23,731 bases of DNA from an uncultured Ruminococcus sp. (GCA_900545285.1 UQYK01000030.1:1-23731); one strand, 5' to 3'. Counted from the first letter of the stretch, positions 6,426 through 14,454 are shown. The notes: generated by a model from the letters alone, not told the origin. Made by a program: numbers and translations.

Positions 6426-6947
6426 ATGGAGTGGATGGATATTTATGATGCCGCCGGGAACAAAACCGGACGGCAGGCAGAACGGCACACTGCGCTGAAA
6501 GACGGTGAATTCTTTCTGTGCGCCCATATCATCCTGGAAAATACTGCACAGCAGTTTCTGATACAACAGCGTTCAGACAGCAAAGAAAGCCGCCCCGGTC
6601 AATGGGATATTACCGCAGGGGCAGTAGATGCCGGCGAAACCAGTCTGATCGGCGCGCTCCGGGAGGCAAAAGAAGAAGTCGGGCTGACTGTACCGTCAAG
6701 AGCAGTGCGGTTTCTCTTTCGTGACCAAAGACCCCACTGCTTTCACGATATCTACTATGCCTGTTTTCCGTTCTCTCTGAAGGAATGCACGATGCAGGCC
6801 TCGGAAGTACAGGCGCTCCGTCTGGTTTCGGATCAGGAATTGATTGCGCTGATGCAGCAGCAATGCCATCGCACTTCATTTTATAAAACACAACTTACGA
6901 ATTTTTTGGAAAATCGCACAAAATTCGTTACTTCGCGCCTGCAATAG
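6426..6947 (+). CDS. Nudix hydrolase (isopentenyl-diphosphate isomerase-like/MutT family)
   Basis: A 173-residue Nudix protein. The Nudix box spans residues 65-87 with the pattern G-x5-E-x7-RE-x2-EE-x-G (Gly65, Glu71, Arg79, Glu80, Glu83, Glu84, Gly86), so the Mg-binding glutamates are intact. The N-terminal MDIYDAAGNKTGRQAERHTA, followed by FFLCAHIILEN and LIQQRSDSKESRPGQWDITAG, is typical of the subgroup similar to IPP isomerase and of general nucleoside-diphosphate hydrolases in Bacillota. The substrate cannot be assigned. The start ATG follows AGGGGA by 6 bases. It has its own promoter, and the next gene also has its own, so it is probably monocistronic. Confidence 0.88.
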   Translation: MEWMDIYDAAGNKTGRQAERHTALKDGEFFLCAHIILENTAQQFLIQQRSDSKESRPGQWDITAGAVDAGETSLIGALREAKEEVGLTVPSRAVRFLFRDQRPHCFHDIYYACFPFSLKECTMQASEVQALRLVSDQELIALMQQQCHRTSFYKTQLTNFLENRTKFVTSRLQ

Positions 6948-7011
6948 CGCCGGTTAAATAATTTATTCACATATTTTTTCGAAAAAGCAAAAAAATATCC
7001 GGCATAACCTA

Positions 7012-7040
7012 TTGTAAAATGCGAAAAAAAGTGGTATAAT
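7012..7040 (+). promoter_or_regulatory. Promoter of the glycosyltransferase/WG-repeat pair
   Basis: TTGTAA (7012-7017), 17-base spacer, perfect TATAAT (7035-7040). The transcript start near 7047 gives a leader of about 70 bases. Confidence 0.8.
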
Positions 7041-7118
7041 AATTAAAGCGTGTCGAAAAAAGCATACTTTCGATTCGGTCAGAACAACAACTGTCAGAAG
7101 GGGACAGAAAGGATTACT

Positions 7119-8084
7119 ATGAAAAAGATCTCGATTGTAGTACCTTGCTATAATGAGCAAGAGGTACTGCCGCTCTTTTATACAGAAATTCAGAAGGTAA
7201 TGGCACAAATCCAGCAGGAACATCCGGAAACGGAATTTGAGCTGCTTTTCATCAATGACGGTTCCAGAGATGGTACGCTCTCCCAGCTCCGGGAAATGGC
7301 AAAAGCGGATATGCGGGTACGGTATATTTCTTTTTCCCGCAACTTCGGAAAAGAAGCTGGTATGTACGCCGGCCTGGAAAATGCAGCCGGAGACTATGTG
7401 GTTGTAATGGATGCGGACTTGCAGCATCCGCCGGCATTCCTGCCGCAGATGTACAACATTGTACGCACCGGCGAATATGACTGTGCCACCACAAGACGTG
7501 TCAGCCGAAAGGGTGAGCCAAAGCTTTTGTCCTGGTTTGCGCGTAAATTTTATAAGATCATGAACAAGATCTCTCAGACAGAAATTGTAGACGGGGCACA
7601 GGATTTCCGCTTTATGACGCGGCAGATGGTAGATTCTATCCTCTCTATGAAGGAATATAACCGTTTTTCCAAGGGCATTTTCAGCTGGGTTGGGTTCCGC
7701 ACCAAGTACCTGGAATATGAAAATGTAGAACGTGCAGCCGGATCCAGTACCTGGTCTTTCTGGAAGCTGTTCCGCTATGCGCTGGAAGGATTCTTCGCCT
7801 TTTCCACAGCACCGCTGACGATTTCTTCCATTCTGGGCGTTGTCAGCTGCCTGATTGCATTTGTCATGATCATTGTGATCATTATCAAAAAGCTCTGCCT
7901 GGGTGATCCGGTACAGGGATTTGCCACTTTGATCTGCGCGATCTTCTTTATGGGCGGTCTCCAGCTGTTCTGCACCGGCATTTCCGGTCAGTATCTGGCA
8001 AAGACCTATCTGGAAACCAAGCGGCGGCCGATCTATCTAGTACGGGAAACCGAAAAGGATGTCCGAAAGGAACCGGAAGCCTGA
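7119..8084 (+). CDS. Family 2 glycosyltransferase, polyprenyl-phosphate sugar transferase type (DPM1/GtrB-like)
   Basis: A 321-residue membrane-associated GT2 enzyme. It begins MKKISIVVPCYNEQEVLPLF, then LLFINDGSRDGT (43-53), FSRNFGKEAGMYAG and VVVMDADLQHPP (95-105) with the metal/nucleotide-sugar DxD (Asp98, Asp100). QDFRFMTRQMV and RFSKGIFSWVGF follow, both typical of the DPM1/GtrB/YkoT group that moves a sugar from UDP- or GDP-sugar to a polyprenyl phosphate. Two C-terminal membrane helices (about 233-257 and 268-288) precede a basic cytoplasmic tail. The start at 7119 follows AAAGGA by 5 bases; the longer frame from 7050 lacks support. It is followed 51 bases later by the WG-repeat gene. 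A role in cell envelope glycosylation is inferred from the family. Confidence 0.92.
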   Translation: MKKISIVVPCYNEQEVLPLFYTEIQKVMAQIQQEHPETEFELLFINDGSRDGTLSQLREMAKADMRVRYISFSRNFGKEAGMYAGLENAAGDYVVVMDADLQHPPAFLPQMYNIVRTGEYDCATTRRVSRKGEPKLLSWFARKFYKIMNKISQTEIVDGAQDFRFMTRQMVDSILSMKEYNRFSKGIFSWVGFRTKYLEYENVERAAGSSTWSFWKLFRYALEGFFAFSTAPLTISSILGVVSCLIAFVMIIVIIIKKLCLGDPVQGFATLICAIFFMGGLQLFCTGISGQYLAKTYLETKRRPIYLVRETEKDVRKEPEA

Positions 8085-8135
8085 ATGGGCTGTCCCAAAA
8101 ATCCGATCTGCTTTTTCTGAAAAAAGGAGACCATT

Positions 8136-9077
8136 TTGAATAAGCATATCAAACTATTTGTGGGAATCCTGGTTGCGGTTCTGGTACTGCTGATTGTAGC
8201 TACGGTCAGTTTCTCTCTCAATGTTTCCAAAAATTCAGAGAGCCATACAGATTCTTCTGTCAACGCCAACGGAAATGTGATTTTCCAGGGTGACGAGGAT
8301 CTCTACGGAATGCGGGATGCCAGCGGCAATACCATTATTGATGCCAAATGGGAACAACTCCGCTTTCTGGACACCGAGTATTTGTCCGCCGTAACAGACA
8401 CAGCAGGCGGCCGGAGAGTGGGCGTACTGGATTCCAGCGGAAATATTGTGGCACCATTTGTATATCAGGATGTACAGGTATTGGGTTCTTCCTATTATAT
8501 GGCAACATTCTCCGGAAATGACAAGATCGTCATCTATGACAGCACTTTCCGGGTTGCAGAAACCATGACAGCAGATACATGTTCTTTAAAAGAGGATGTC
8601 CTGACGCTGACAAAAGGGAACGATCAGTTTCAGTTTGCAGTCAATGACTACGGCCTGACGCTGCAAAGCGTCGCGCTTTCCCGTTCCTTTGGGGAGCAGT
8701 CGTTTACTGCAACTCTGGAGCATGCAGATGCTGCTCTGCTGACTCCGCAGGAGTGGATCCATACAGCAGATCTGCTGCAATCCCTGCTGACTATGATGTC
8801 TACCGGTGATTTTTCCGGACTGGATAAGCTGACAGATCAGTCGCATGAGGAAGCGATTCTCTCCGCTGTTTCACAGCCGGGGCAATCCCTGACACAAACG
8901 GAGCCAGATGTCCTGCTTCACGCAGAAACTTCTGACCAGCAGGAACCCATTCTCACATGGCAGGCATCTGTTTCCCTGCAAACCAGTGAAAGCGATTCTG
9001 CCAGGAAAGCCATGTCCGTCACCATGGCAAAATCACAACAGGAAGTCTGGGTGATCACAGAACTGCAGCTTTCTTAA
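8136..9077 (+). CDS. Membrane-anchored WG-repeat protein
   Basis: A 313-residue protein with one N-terminal membrane helix (about residues 7-29), followed by a Ser/Asn-rich linker and an extracytoplasmic region. Residues 50-115 contain two units resembling WG/KWG beta repeats: YGMRDASGNTIIDAKWEQL and VGVLDSSGNIVAPFVYQDV. The C-terminal half (about 190-313) is a separate domain I do not recognise, with alternating short strands (ILTWQASVSLQTS, VWVITELQLS) after a helical region. There is no lipobox, so it is probably a signal-anchor protein. The start is TTG at 8136, 5 bases after AAGGAGA (8124-8130). It probably shares the glycosyltransferase transcript. Function unknown; a surface or envelope role is inference. 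Confidence 0.75.
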   Translation: MNKHIKLFVGILVAVLVLLIVATVSFSLNVSKNSESHTDSSVNANGNVIFQGDEDLYGMRDASGNTIIDAKWEQLRFLDTEYLSAVTDTAGGRRVGVLDSSGNIVAPFVYQDVQVLGSSYYMATFSGNDKIVIYDSTFRVAETMTADTCSLKEDVLTLTKGNDQFQFAVNDYGLTLQSVALSRSFGEQSFTATLEHADAALLTPQEWIHTADLLQSLLTMMSTGDFSGLDKLTDQSHEEAILSAVSQPGQSLTQTEPDVLLHAETSDQQEPILTWQASVSLQTSESDSARKAMSVTMAKSQQEVWVITELQLS

Positions 9078-9088
9078 AAGCTGCTTTT
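9065..9088 (+). terminator. Terminator overlapping the stop codon of the WG-repeat gene
   Basis: GCAGCTTT (9065-9072) and AAAGCTGC (9077-9084) pair perfectly around CTTA and are followed by TTTT. The left arm and loop include the last codons and most of the TAA stop, so translation to the end would compete with folding. The T tract is short. Confidence 0.6.
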
Positions 9089-9114
9089 ACCGTTCTGTTT
9101 TTACATATTATGAT
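9086..9114 (+). promoter_or_regulatory. Putative promoter of the purine operon
   Basis: TTTACC (9086-9091), 17-base spacer, TATGAT (9109-9114). The boxes are moderate matches, and the -35 overlaps the T tract of the preceding terminator. The leader to purE is about 60 bases. I see no guanine or PreQ1 riboswitch consensus and no clear PurR box in it. Confidence 0.5.
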
Positions 9115-9180
9115 GCAGCGCCGGCTCAGGATGCTGTATCCAATTTCATGAGCGTGTGCTCTGATTCAGGAGGAATACGT

Positions 9181-9684
9181 ATGGCAAAAAAAGTAGCAGT
9201 CATTATGGGAAGCGACAGCGACCTTCCGGTAGTAAAAGGCGCACTGGAGCAGCTGGATGCATTCGAAATCCCTTATGAGGTTCATGTGATGAGTGCCCAC
9301 CGCACTCCGGCACTGGCTTCTGAATTTGCTGCAAATGCAAAGAAAAATGGCTTCGGTGCAATTCTGTCCGCTGCCGGAAAAGCTGCACATCTGGGCGGCG
9401 TTCTGGCGGCACACACCACACTGCCGGTAATCGGCATTCCGGTAAAATCGTCCACACTGGACGGCCTGGATGCACTGCTGGCAACGGTGCAGATGCCCAA
9501 GGGCATTCCGGTTGCAACAGTTGCAATTGACGGTGCCGCAAACGCTGCAATTCTCGCAGCCCAGATGCTGGCGCTCTCTGATCCGGCAATTGACGCGAAG
9601 CTGGAACAGATGAAGGCTGACATGGAACAGGGCGTAAAAGCAAAGGACGCAAAGATCTCCGCAGAGTACAGTACCTGCAAATAA
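9181..9684 (+). CDS. purE: N5-carboxyaminoimidazole ribonucleotide mutase (PurE, class I)
   Basis: PurE converts N5-CAIR to CAIR in de novo purine synthesis. The 167-residue protein starts MAKKVAVIMGSDSDLPVVKG with the phosphate-binding GSDSD, and has the class I hallmark SAHRTP (38-43) including the catalytic His40. It continues with SAAGKAAHLGGVLAAHTTLP, where class I enzymes usually read AGxAAHLPG. The ATG at 9181 is 7 bases after a perfect AGGAGG (9168-9173); an earlier in-frame start at 9148 would add 11 unlikely residues. First gene of the purine cluster. A class I enzyme would normally need PurK to make N5-CAIR; purK is not in the window. Confidence 0.96.
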   Translation: MAKKVAVIMGSDSDLPVVKGALEQLDAFEIPYEVHVMSAHRTPALASEFAANAKKNGFGAILSAAGKAAHLGGVLAAHTTLPVIGIPVKSSTLDGLDALLATVQMPKGIPVATVAIDGAANAAILAAQMLALSDPAIDAKLEQMKADMEQGVKAKDAKISAEYSTCK

Positions 9685-9728
9685 GAAACTGTTTTCAAAA
9701 AGCAATTTTTGCAGCAAAAACCGTTTCT
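9684..9728 (+). promoter_or_regulatory. Nested hairpin between purE and purC
   Basis: CAAAAA (9696-9701) and TTTTTG (9706-9711) form a 6-base stem with a GCAA tetraloop, itself enclosed by AGAAAC (9684-9689) and GTTTCT (9723-9728). This is a plausible intercistronic RNA structure; there is no terminating T tract after it. Confidence 0.45.
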
Positions 9729-9767
9729 GATGATATGGAAAAAATAGAAAATATGGAGGAAATTAAA

Positions 9768-10487
9768 ATGGCAAACTGGGAAAAGAAAGAACAGCTCTAT
9801 GAAGGAAAAGCAAAGAAAGTATACGCAACACAGGATGCAAATGTTGTAATCGTGGATTACAAGGACGATGCAACTGCATTCAATGGCGAAAAGAAGGGCA
9901 CCATTGTGGGCAAGGGTGTCATCAACAACCGGATGTCCAACTACATCATGAAGCAGCTGGAAAAAGAAGGCGTTCCTACACACCTGGTAGAAGAACTGAG
10001 CGACCGGGAAACTGCTGTAAAAAAGGTTTCTATCGTACCGCTGGAAGTAATCGTCCGCAACGTTGCTGCCGGCAGCTTTTCTAAGCGCATGGGCGTTGAA
10101 GAAGGCAAAGATCTGCTCTGCCCGATTCTGGAATTCAGCTACAAGTGCGATGAACTGAACGACCCGTTCATCAATGATGACTATGCACTGGCACTGGGTC
10201 TGGCAACACAGGAAGAAATCGACACTATCAAGAATTATACTCGCAAGGTAAACGAAGTGCTGAAGAAGTTCTTCCTGTCCATTGGCATTCGCCTGATCGA
10301 CTTCAAGATCGAATTCGGCCGCCTGTCTGATGGTACCATCATCCTGGCAGATGAAATTTCTCCGGATACCTGCCGTCTGTGGGATGTCAAGACCAATGAA
10401 AAGCTGGACAAGGATCGGTTCCGCAGAGATATGGGCGGTACCGAAGAGGCTTATCAGGAAGTCATGAAGCGCATCTTCGGAGAATAA
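9768..10487 (+). CDS. purC: Phosphoribosylaminoimidazole-succinocarboxamide (SAICAR) synthase
   Basis: PurC ligates aspartate to CAIR with ATP to give SAICAR. The 239-residue protein has KKEQLYEGKAKKVYAT (ATP lid), VIVDYKDDATAFNGEKKGTI, and the family signature region IVPLEVIVRNVAAGSFSKR. LIDFKIEFGR and the C-terminal ILADEISPDTCRLWD are the second signature. Length is standard for the bacterial monofunctional enzyme. The ATG at 9768 is 7 bases after GGAGGA (9755-9760); the in-frame start at 9735 is less likely. The stop is only 4 bases before the next gene, whose Shine-Dalgarno lies inside purC, so translation is probably coupled. Confidence 0.97.
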   Translation: MANWEKKEQLYEGKAKKVYATQDANVVIVDYKDDATAFNGEKKGTIVGKGVINNRMSNYIMKQLEKEGVPTHLVEELSDRETAVKKVSIVPLEVIVRNVAAGSFSKRMGVEEGKDLLCPILEFSYKCDELNDPFINDDYALALGLATQEEIDTIKNYTRKVNEVLKKFFLSIGIRLIDFKIEFGRLSDGTIILADEISPDTCRLWDVKTNEKLDKDRFRRDMGGTEEAYQEVMKRIFGE

Positions 10488-10491
10488 GCGC

Positions 10492-11913
10492 ATGGGCGGT
10501 TTTTTTGGTGCAGTCTCTGCAAATGACTGCATTCTCGACGTATTTTATGGAACAGACTATCACTCACATCTTGGGACGAGACGCGGCGGTATGACGTCTT
10601 ATTCCGCAGAGCTTGGATTTCAGCGGAATATTCACAGTATTGAAAATTCGCCTTTCCGGACAAAGTTCGAAAAGGACGTGGAAAAAATGCGCGGCAACAT
10701 CTGTATCGGCTGCATTAGCGATACAGATCCCCAGCCCATTATGGTACGTTCTAAATTAGGACTGTACGCAGTATGTTCCATCGGAATTATCCAGAACGCC
10801 AAGGCACTTTCGGAAGAACTCCTGGAAAGCGGCTGTGCAAATTTTGAAACCATGAGCAGCGGAAACATCAATTCCGGCGGTCTCATTGGCGCACTGATTG
10901 CGCAGAAGTCTTCCTTTGTAGAAGGCATCCGCTATGCGCAGGAAAAAATCGAAGGCACAATGTCACTGGTAATTATGACAGAGGACTCCATTATCTGCGC
11001 AAGGGACAAGGCTGGCAAGCTGCCCATTCTCATTGGAAAACGGGCAGACGGCTACTGCTTCTCCTTTGAATCCTTTGCGTATCAGAAGCTGGGGTATGAG
11101 ACCTGTCACGAATTAAAGGCCGGCGAAATCACCCGGCTGACAAAGGACGGATACGATGTGCTCTACGAAGGTACGGATTCCATGAAAATCTGCACCTTCC
11201 TGTGGACATACTATGGCTATCCGACTGCCTGCTATGAAGGCGTAAATGTAGAAGTAATGCGCACCAAAAACGGTGAAATCATGGCGGAAAACGATATAAA
11301 AAACGGAAAGCTCCCGGATGTGGACTACGTCTGCGGCATTCCGGATTCCGGCGTTCCCCATGCTATCGGCTATGCAAACCGGAGCGGCATTCCTTTTGCA
11401 AGACCATTCATTAAATATACACCCACATGGCCGCGGAGCTTTATGCCTGCCAATCAGTCCATGCGTAACCGGGTGGCGAAAATGAAACTGATTCCCGTTC
11501 CGGAGCTGATCCGCGGGAAAAAGCTGCTTTTCGTGGATGACAGCATTGTTAGGGGCACACAGATGCGGGAAACTGTTGAGTTTCTCTATGAAAACGGCGC
11601 AAAGGAAGTCCATATGCGGTCTGCCTGTCCGCCGATTATGTACGGCTGTAAATATTTGAATTTCTCTCGGAGTACTTCTGAGATGGAATTGATTGCACGT
11701 CAGATCATTGATGAAAATGAAGGCGTTGCAGGATTGCAGCATATTGATGAGTACAGCAACTCTAACACAGAACGCGGAAAGCTGCTTCGGGATGAAATTT
11801 GCCGGCGTCTCCAACTGACTTCGCTGGAATTTCAGTCTCTGGAAGGAACCATTCGTGCCGTTGGAAAACCCGACTGCCAGCTGTGTTCGTATTGCTGGAA
11901 CGGAAGGGAATGA
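10492..11913 (+). CDS. PurF-like amidophosphoribosyltransferase paralog with a degenerate glutaminase site
   Basis: A 473-residue homolog of PurF. The phosphoribosyltransferase half is well kept: GIPDSG, the RSFMPANQSMR loop, and the PRPP motif LFVDDSIVRGTQ (Asp349, Asp350). The N-terminal Ntn-hydrolase half is not. It starts MGGFFGAV where PurF has CGVFG, so the nucleophile Cys1 is replaced by Gly. The glutamine-binding HRGQES becomes RRGGMT, the oxyanion-hole HNGNLVN becomes SIGIIQN, and the Asp of NDTEV becomes part of NINSGG. Cysteines at positions equivalent to the PurF iron-sulfur ligands are still present (CTFLWTYYG, CPPIMYGC, CQLCSYC). It may use ammonia, regulate or partner PurF, or do a different PRPP reaction; this is inference. 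GGAG (10479-10482) inside purC is 9 bases upstream. Such paralogs exist in databases annotated simply as amidophosphoribosyltransferase. Confidence 0.88.
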   Translation: MGGFFGAVSANDCILDVFYGTDYHSHLGTRRGGMTSYSAELGFQRNIHSIENSPFRTKFEKDVEKMRGNICIGCISDTDPQPIMVRSKLGLYAVCSIGIIQNAKALSEELLESGCANFETMSSGNINSGGLIGALIAQKSSFVEGIRYAQEKIEGTMSLVIMTEDSIICARDKAGKLPILIGKRADGYCFSFESFAYQKLGYETCHELKAGEITRLTKDGYDVLYEGTDSMKICTFLWTYYGYPTACYEGVNVEVMRTKNGEIMAENDIKNGKLPDVDYVCGIPDSGVPHAIGYANRSGIPFARPFIKYTPTWPRSFMPANQSMRNRVAKMKLIPVPELIRGKKLLFVDDSIVRGTQMRETVEFLYENGAKEVHMRSACPPIMYGCKYLNFSRSTSEMELIARQIIDENEGVAGLQHIDEYSNSNTERGKLLRDEICRRLQLTSLEFQSLEGTIRAVGKPDCQLCSYCWNGRE

Positions 11914-13349
11914 TTGTATTGAAGACAGGACTGCATGAGGAATGCGGCGTGTTTGGCGTCTATGCACCCCACACAACTGACGTTGCATCCATGACATATG
12001 TAGCGCTTTATGCATTACAGCACAGAGGACAGGAGAGCTGTGGTATTGTTGTCAATGACCGCGGTGTATTCTCCCATCACAAGGATCTGGGATTGGTTCC
12101 GGAAGTGTTTAACCGCAGCCAGATTGAAAAGCTCGGACAAGGGAATATTTCAATCGGTCACGTACGGTATTCCACAACCGGAAAGCCCAGCCGCTCCAAT
12201 GCACAGCCCATTGTGGTGCGCCATGTCAAAGGCCCGATGTCAATTGCGCATAACGGGAATCTGGTCAATGCACACGAACTGCGCCGAAAGTATGAACTGC
12301 GCGGTGCGATTTTTCACACCACAAATGATACAGAAGTCATTTCCTATGCGGTGACAGAACAGCGCCTGAAACGCTCTTCCATTGAAGAAGCGGTAGAGTA
12401 CGCCATGTACGATCTGAAGGGTGCCTATTCTCTTGTCATTATGTCTCCGCAAAAGCTCATTGCCGCAAGAGATCCCAATGGATTCCGTCCGCTCTGTATG
12501 GGTCGCTGTAAGGACGGAAGCATTGTGTTTGCATCTGAAAGCTGCGCACTGGATAGTGTAGAAGCAACTTTTGAACGCGAACTGGGTCCGGGCGAAATTG
12601 TCATTGCAGACAATCAGGGAACACGTTCTATCCGCACACACTGCGGTCAGAAGCCGTCTCTGTGCGTCTTTGAATATGTCTATTTTGCACGGCCGGATTC
12701 TGTCATTTACGGCTGTACCGTACACGATGCAAGAATTCGCGCCGGAAAGCTCCTCTGGAAAGAACATCCGGTAGAAGCGGATGTTGTAATCGGTGTTCCG
12801 GACAGCGGACTGGATGCTGCACTGGGTCTGTCCCAGGCATCCGGAATTCCTTATGAAGTCGGTTTTATCAAAAACCGGTATGTCGGACGAACTTTCATTC
12901 AGCCGAATCAAAAAATGCGTACCAATTCTGTGCGCATTAAATTAAACGTGGTCAAAAGCGTTGTTGCAGGAAAGCGCGTGATCCTGGTAGATGACAGCAT
13001 TGTGCGCGGCACAACCTGTCAGAGAATCGTCAACCTGCTGCGGGAAGCAGGTGCAACAGAAGTTCACATGCGCATTTCCTGTCCGCCGTTTACAAATCCC
13101 TGTCACTTTGGCGTAGACATCGACAGCAAGGAAAACCTGATTGCCTGCCAGATGACAATTCCGGAAATTTGTAAGCACATCGGCGCAGATACCCTGGGCT
13201 ATCTGAGCATTGACGGCGTACAGTCTCTGACGACACCGGAAATGACACCCAAAAGCGGCTTCTGTACGGCATGTTTTACCGGCAACTATCCCATCGATGT
13301 TCCGAAGGAAATGCCGAAGGATAAATTTGAAAAAAAGATTGGCGAATAA
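11910..13349 (+). CDS. purF: Amidophosphoribosyltransferase (glutamine PRPP amidotransferase)
   Basis: PurF makes 5-phosphoribosylamine from PRPP and glutamine, the first committed step. The protein is 479 residues from this start. A short propeptide ends in EE before the catalytic Cys12 (CGVFGVY). YALQHRGQESCGI, SIAHNGNLVNAHEL, HTTNDTEVI, GVPDSGLDAALG, GRTFIQPNQKMR and ILVDDSIVRGTT (Asp361, Asp362) are all canonical. Cysteines in SLCVFEYVYFARPDS, SCPPFTNPCHFG and CTACFTGNYP fit the 4Fe-4S-containing B. subtilis-type enzyme. The ATG at 11910 overlaps the paralog stop (ATGA), but the purine-rich GGAAGGGA (11902-11909) abuts it. A TTG at 11919 would have a 9-base spacing and leave an 8-residue propeptide, so the start may be 11919. 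Either way translation is likely coupled to the paralog. Confidence 0.95.
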   Translation: MIVLKTGLHEECGVFGVYAPHTTDVASMTYVALYALQHRGQESCGIVVNDRGVFSHHKDLGLVPEVFNRSQIEKLGQGNISIGHVRYSTTGKPSRSNAQPIVVRHVKGPMSIAHNGNLVNAHELRRKYELRGAIFHTTNDTEVISYAVTEQRLKRSSIEEAVEYAMYDLKGAYSLVIMSPQKLIAARDPNGFRPLCMGRCKDGSIVFASESCALDSVEATFERELGPGEIVIADNQGTRSIRTHCGQKPSLCVFEYVYFARPDSVIYGCTVHDARIRAGKLLWKEHPVEADVVIGVPDSGLDAALGLSQASGIPYEVGFIKNRYVGRTFIQPNQKMRTNSVRIKLNVVKSVVAGKRVILVDDSIVRGTTCQRIVNLLREAGATEVHMRISCPPFTNPCHFGVDIDSKENLIACQMTIPEICKHIGADTLGYLSIDGVQSLTTPEMTPKSGFCTACFTGNYPIDVPKEMPKDKFEKKIGE

Positions 13350-13364
13350 CAAAAAATTGCATGA

Positions 13365-13382
13365 CGGGGAGCAGATTCCCCG
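13365..13382 (+). promoter_or_regulatory. Hairpin between purF and purM
   Basis: CGGGGA (13365-13370) pairs with TCCCCG (13377-13382) around GCAGAT. No T tract follows. It contains the 8-mer GCAGATTC (13371-13378), also found in the purM-purN and purN-purO gaps. Confidence 0.5.
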
Positions 13383-13419
13383 AAAGGCGGTTTCACAACA
13401 CTTTGGAGGTAACACATAA

Positions 13420-14454
13420 ATGGAAAGCTATTCGGAAAGCTATAAAAAGGCAGGCGTAGACGTCACTGCCGGTTACAAGGCAGTGGAACTGATGAAGTCC
13501 CACATTGCCAGAACTATGACATCCAACGTTCTGACAGACATCGGCGGCTTCGGCGGCCTCTATGCACTGGATGTGGCAGGAATGCAGCAGCCGGTACTGG
13601 TTTCCGGTACAGACGGCGTAGGAACAAAGCTGAAAATCGCCTTTCTGATGGACAAGCATACCACAATCGGTATCGACTGTGTGGCAATGTGCGTCAACGA
13701 CATCATTTGCTGCGGCGCAAAACCGCAGTTCTTCCTGGACTACATCGCATTGGGCAAAAACGTACCGGAAAAGGTAGCATCCATCGTTTCCGGCGTGGCA
13801 GAGGGCTGTGTACAGTCCGGCTGCGCACTGGTAGGCGGTGAAACAGCAGAAATGCCGGGCTTCTATCCGGAGGATGAATATGACGTAGCCGGCTTTGCAG
13901 TGGGCGTTGTGGATAAGAGCAAGATCCTGGATATGAATACCCAGAAGGCAGGAGACGTGCTGATTGCCCTCCAGTCCAGCGGTGTGCATTCCAACGGCTT
14001 CTCCCTGATCCGGAATGTATTTACTGTCAACGATCAGAATCTGGCACGCCACTTCTCTGATCTGGGAACTACTCTGGGCGAATGCCTGCTGACACCGACT
14101 AAGATCTATGTCAGCGCAATTCAGAAGCTCCTGGCAGAAGTACAGCCGAAGTCAATTGCGCATATCACCGGCGGCGGATTCTATGAAAACATTCCGAGAG
14201 CCCTGAAAAAGGGTTTGTCTGCGAAAATCAACCGCAGCGATGTACGCGTACTGCCGATCTTTGACCTGATTGCAAAGACAGGCAAGATTCCGGAACATGA
14301 TATGTTCAACACCTTTAACATGGGTGTCGGCATGATGGTCTGCGTGGCACAGGAAGATGCTGACAAGGCTGTCCGTATTCTGAATGAAGCCGGCGAAACT
14401 GCCTATGTTCTGGGCGAACTGGTAGAATCAAACGAAGGCGTTATTCTGAAGTAA
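13420..14454 (+). CDS. purM: Phosphoribosylformylglycinamidine cyclo-ligase (AIR synthetase)
   Basis: PurM closes FGAM to AIR using ATP. The 344-residue protein has the expected length and order: YKKAGVDVTAGYKAVELMK, IGGFGGLYAL, VSGTDGVGTKLKIA (ATP/phosphate loop), IGIDCVAMCVNDIICCGAKP, FFLDYIALG, and VGGETAEMPGFY. It continues with IALQSSGVHSNGFSLIR and ITGGGFYENIPR, ending in FNMGVGMMV. The start ATG is 9 bases after GGAGGT (13405-13410). It is followed by purN after a 116-base gap that contains a hairpin and a short direct repeat. Confidence 0.97.
   Translation: MESYSESYKKAGVDVTAGYKAVELMKSHIARTMTSNVLTDIGGFGGLYALDVAGMQQPVLVSGTDGVGTKLKIAFLMDKHTTIGIDCVAMCVNDIICCGAKPQFFLDYIALGKNVPEKVASIVSGVAEGCVQSGCALVGGETAEMPGFYPEDEYDVAGFAVGVVDKSKILDMNTQKAGDVLIALQSSGVHSNGFSLIRNVFTVNDQNLARHFSDLGTTLGECLLTPTKIYVSAIQKLLAEVQPKSIAHITGGGFYENIPRALKKGLSAKINRSDVRVLPIFDLIAKTGKIPEHDMFNTFNMGVGMMVCVAQEDADKAVRILNEAGETAYVLGELVESNEGVILK

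Noticed and set aside
9282..10532. 416-codon minus-strand open frame opposite purE and purC
   Set aside because: It is a shadow of two well-supported genes and spans their intergenic gap; the composition is not protein-like (long Phe/Cys runs).
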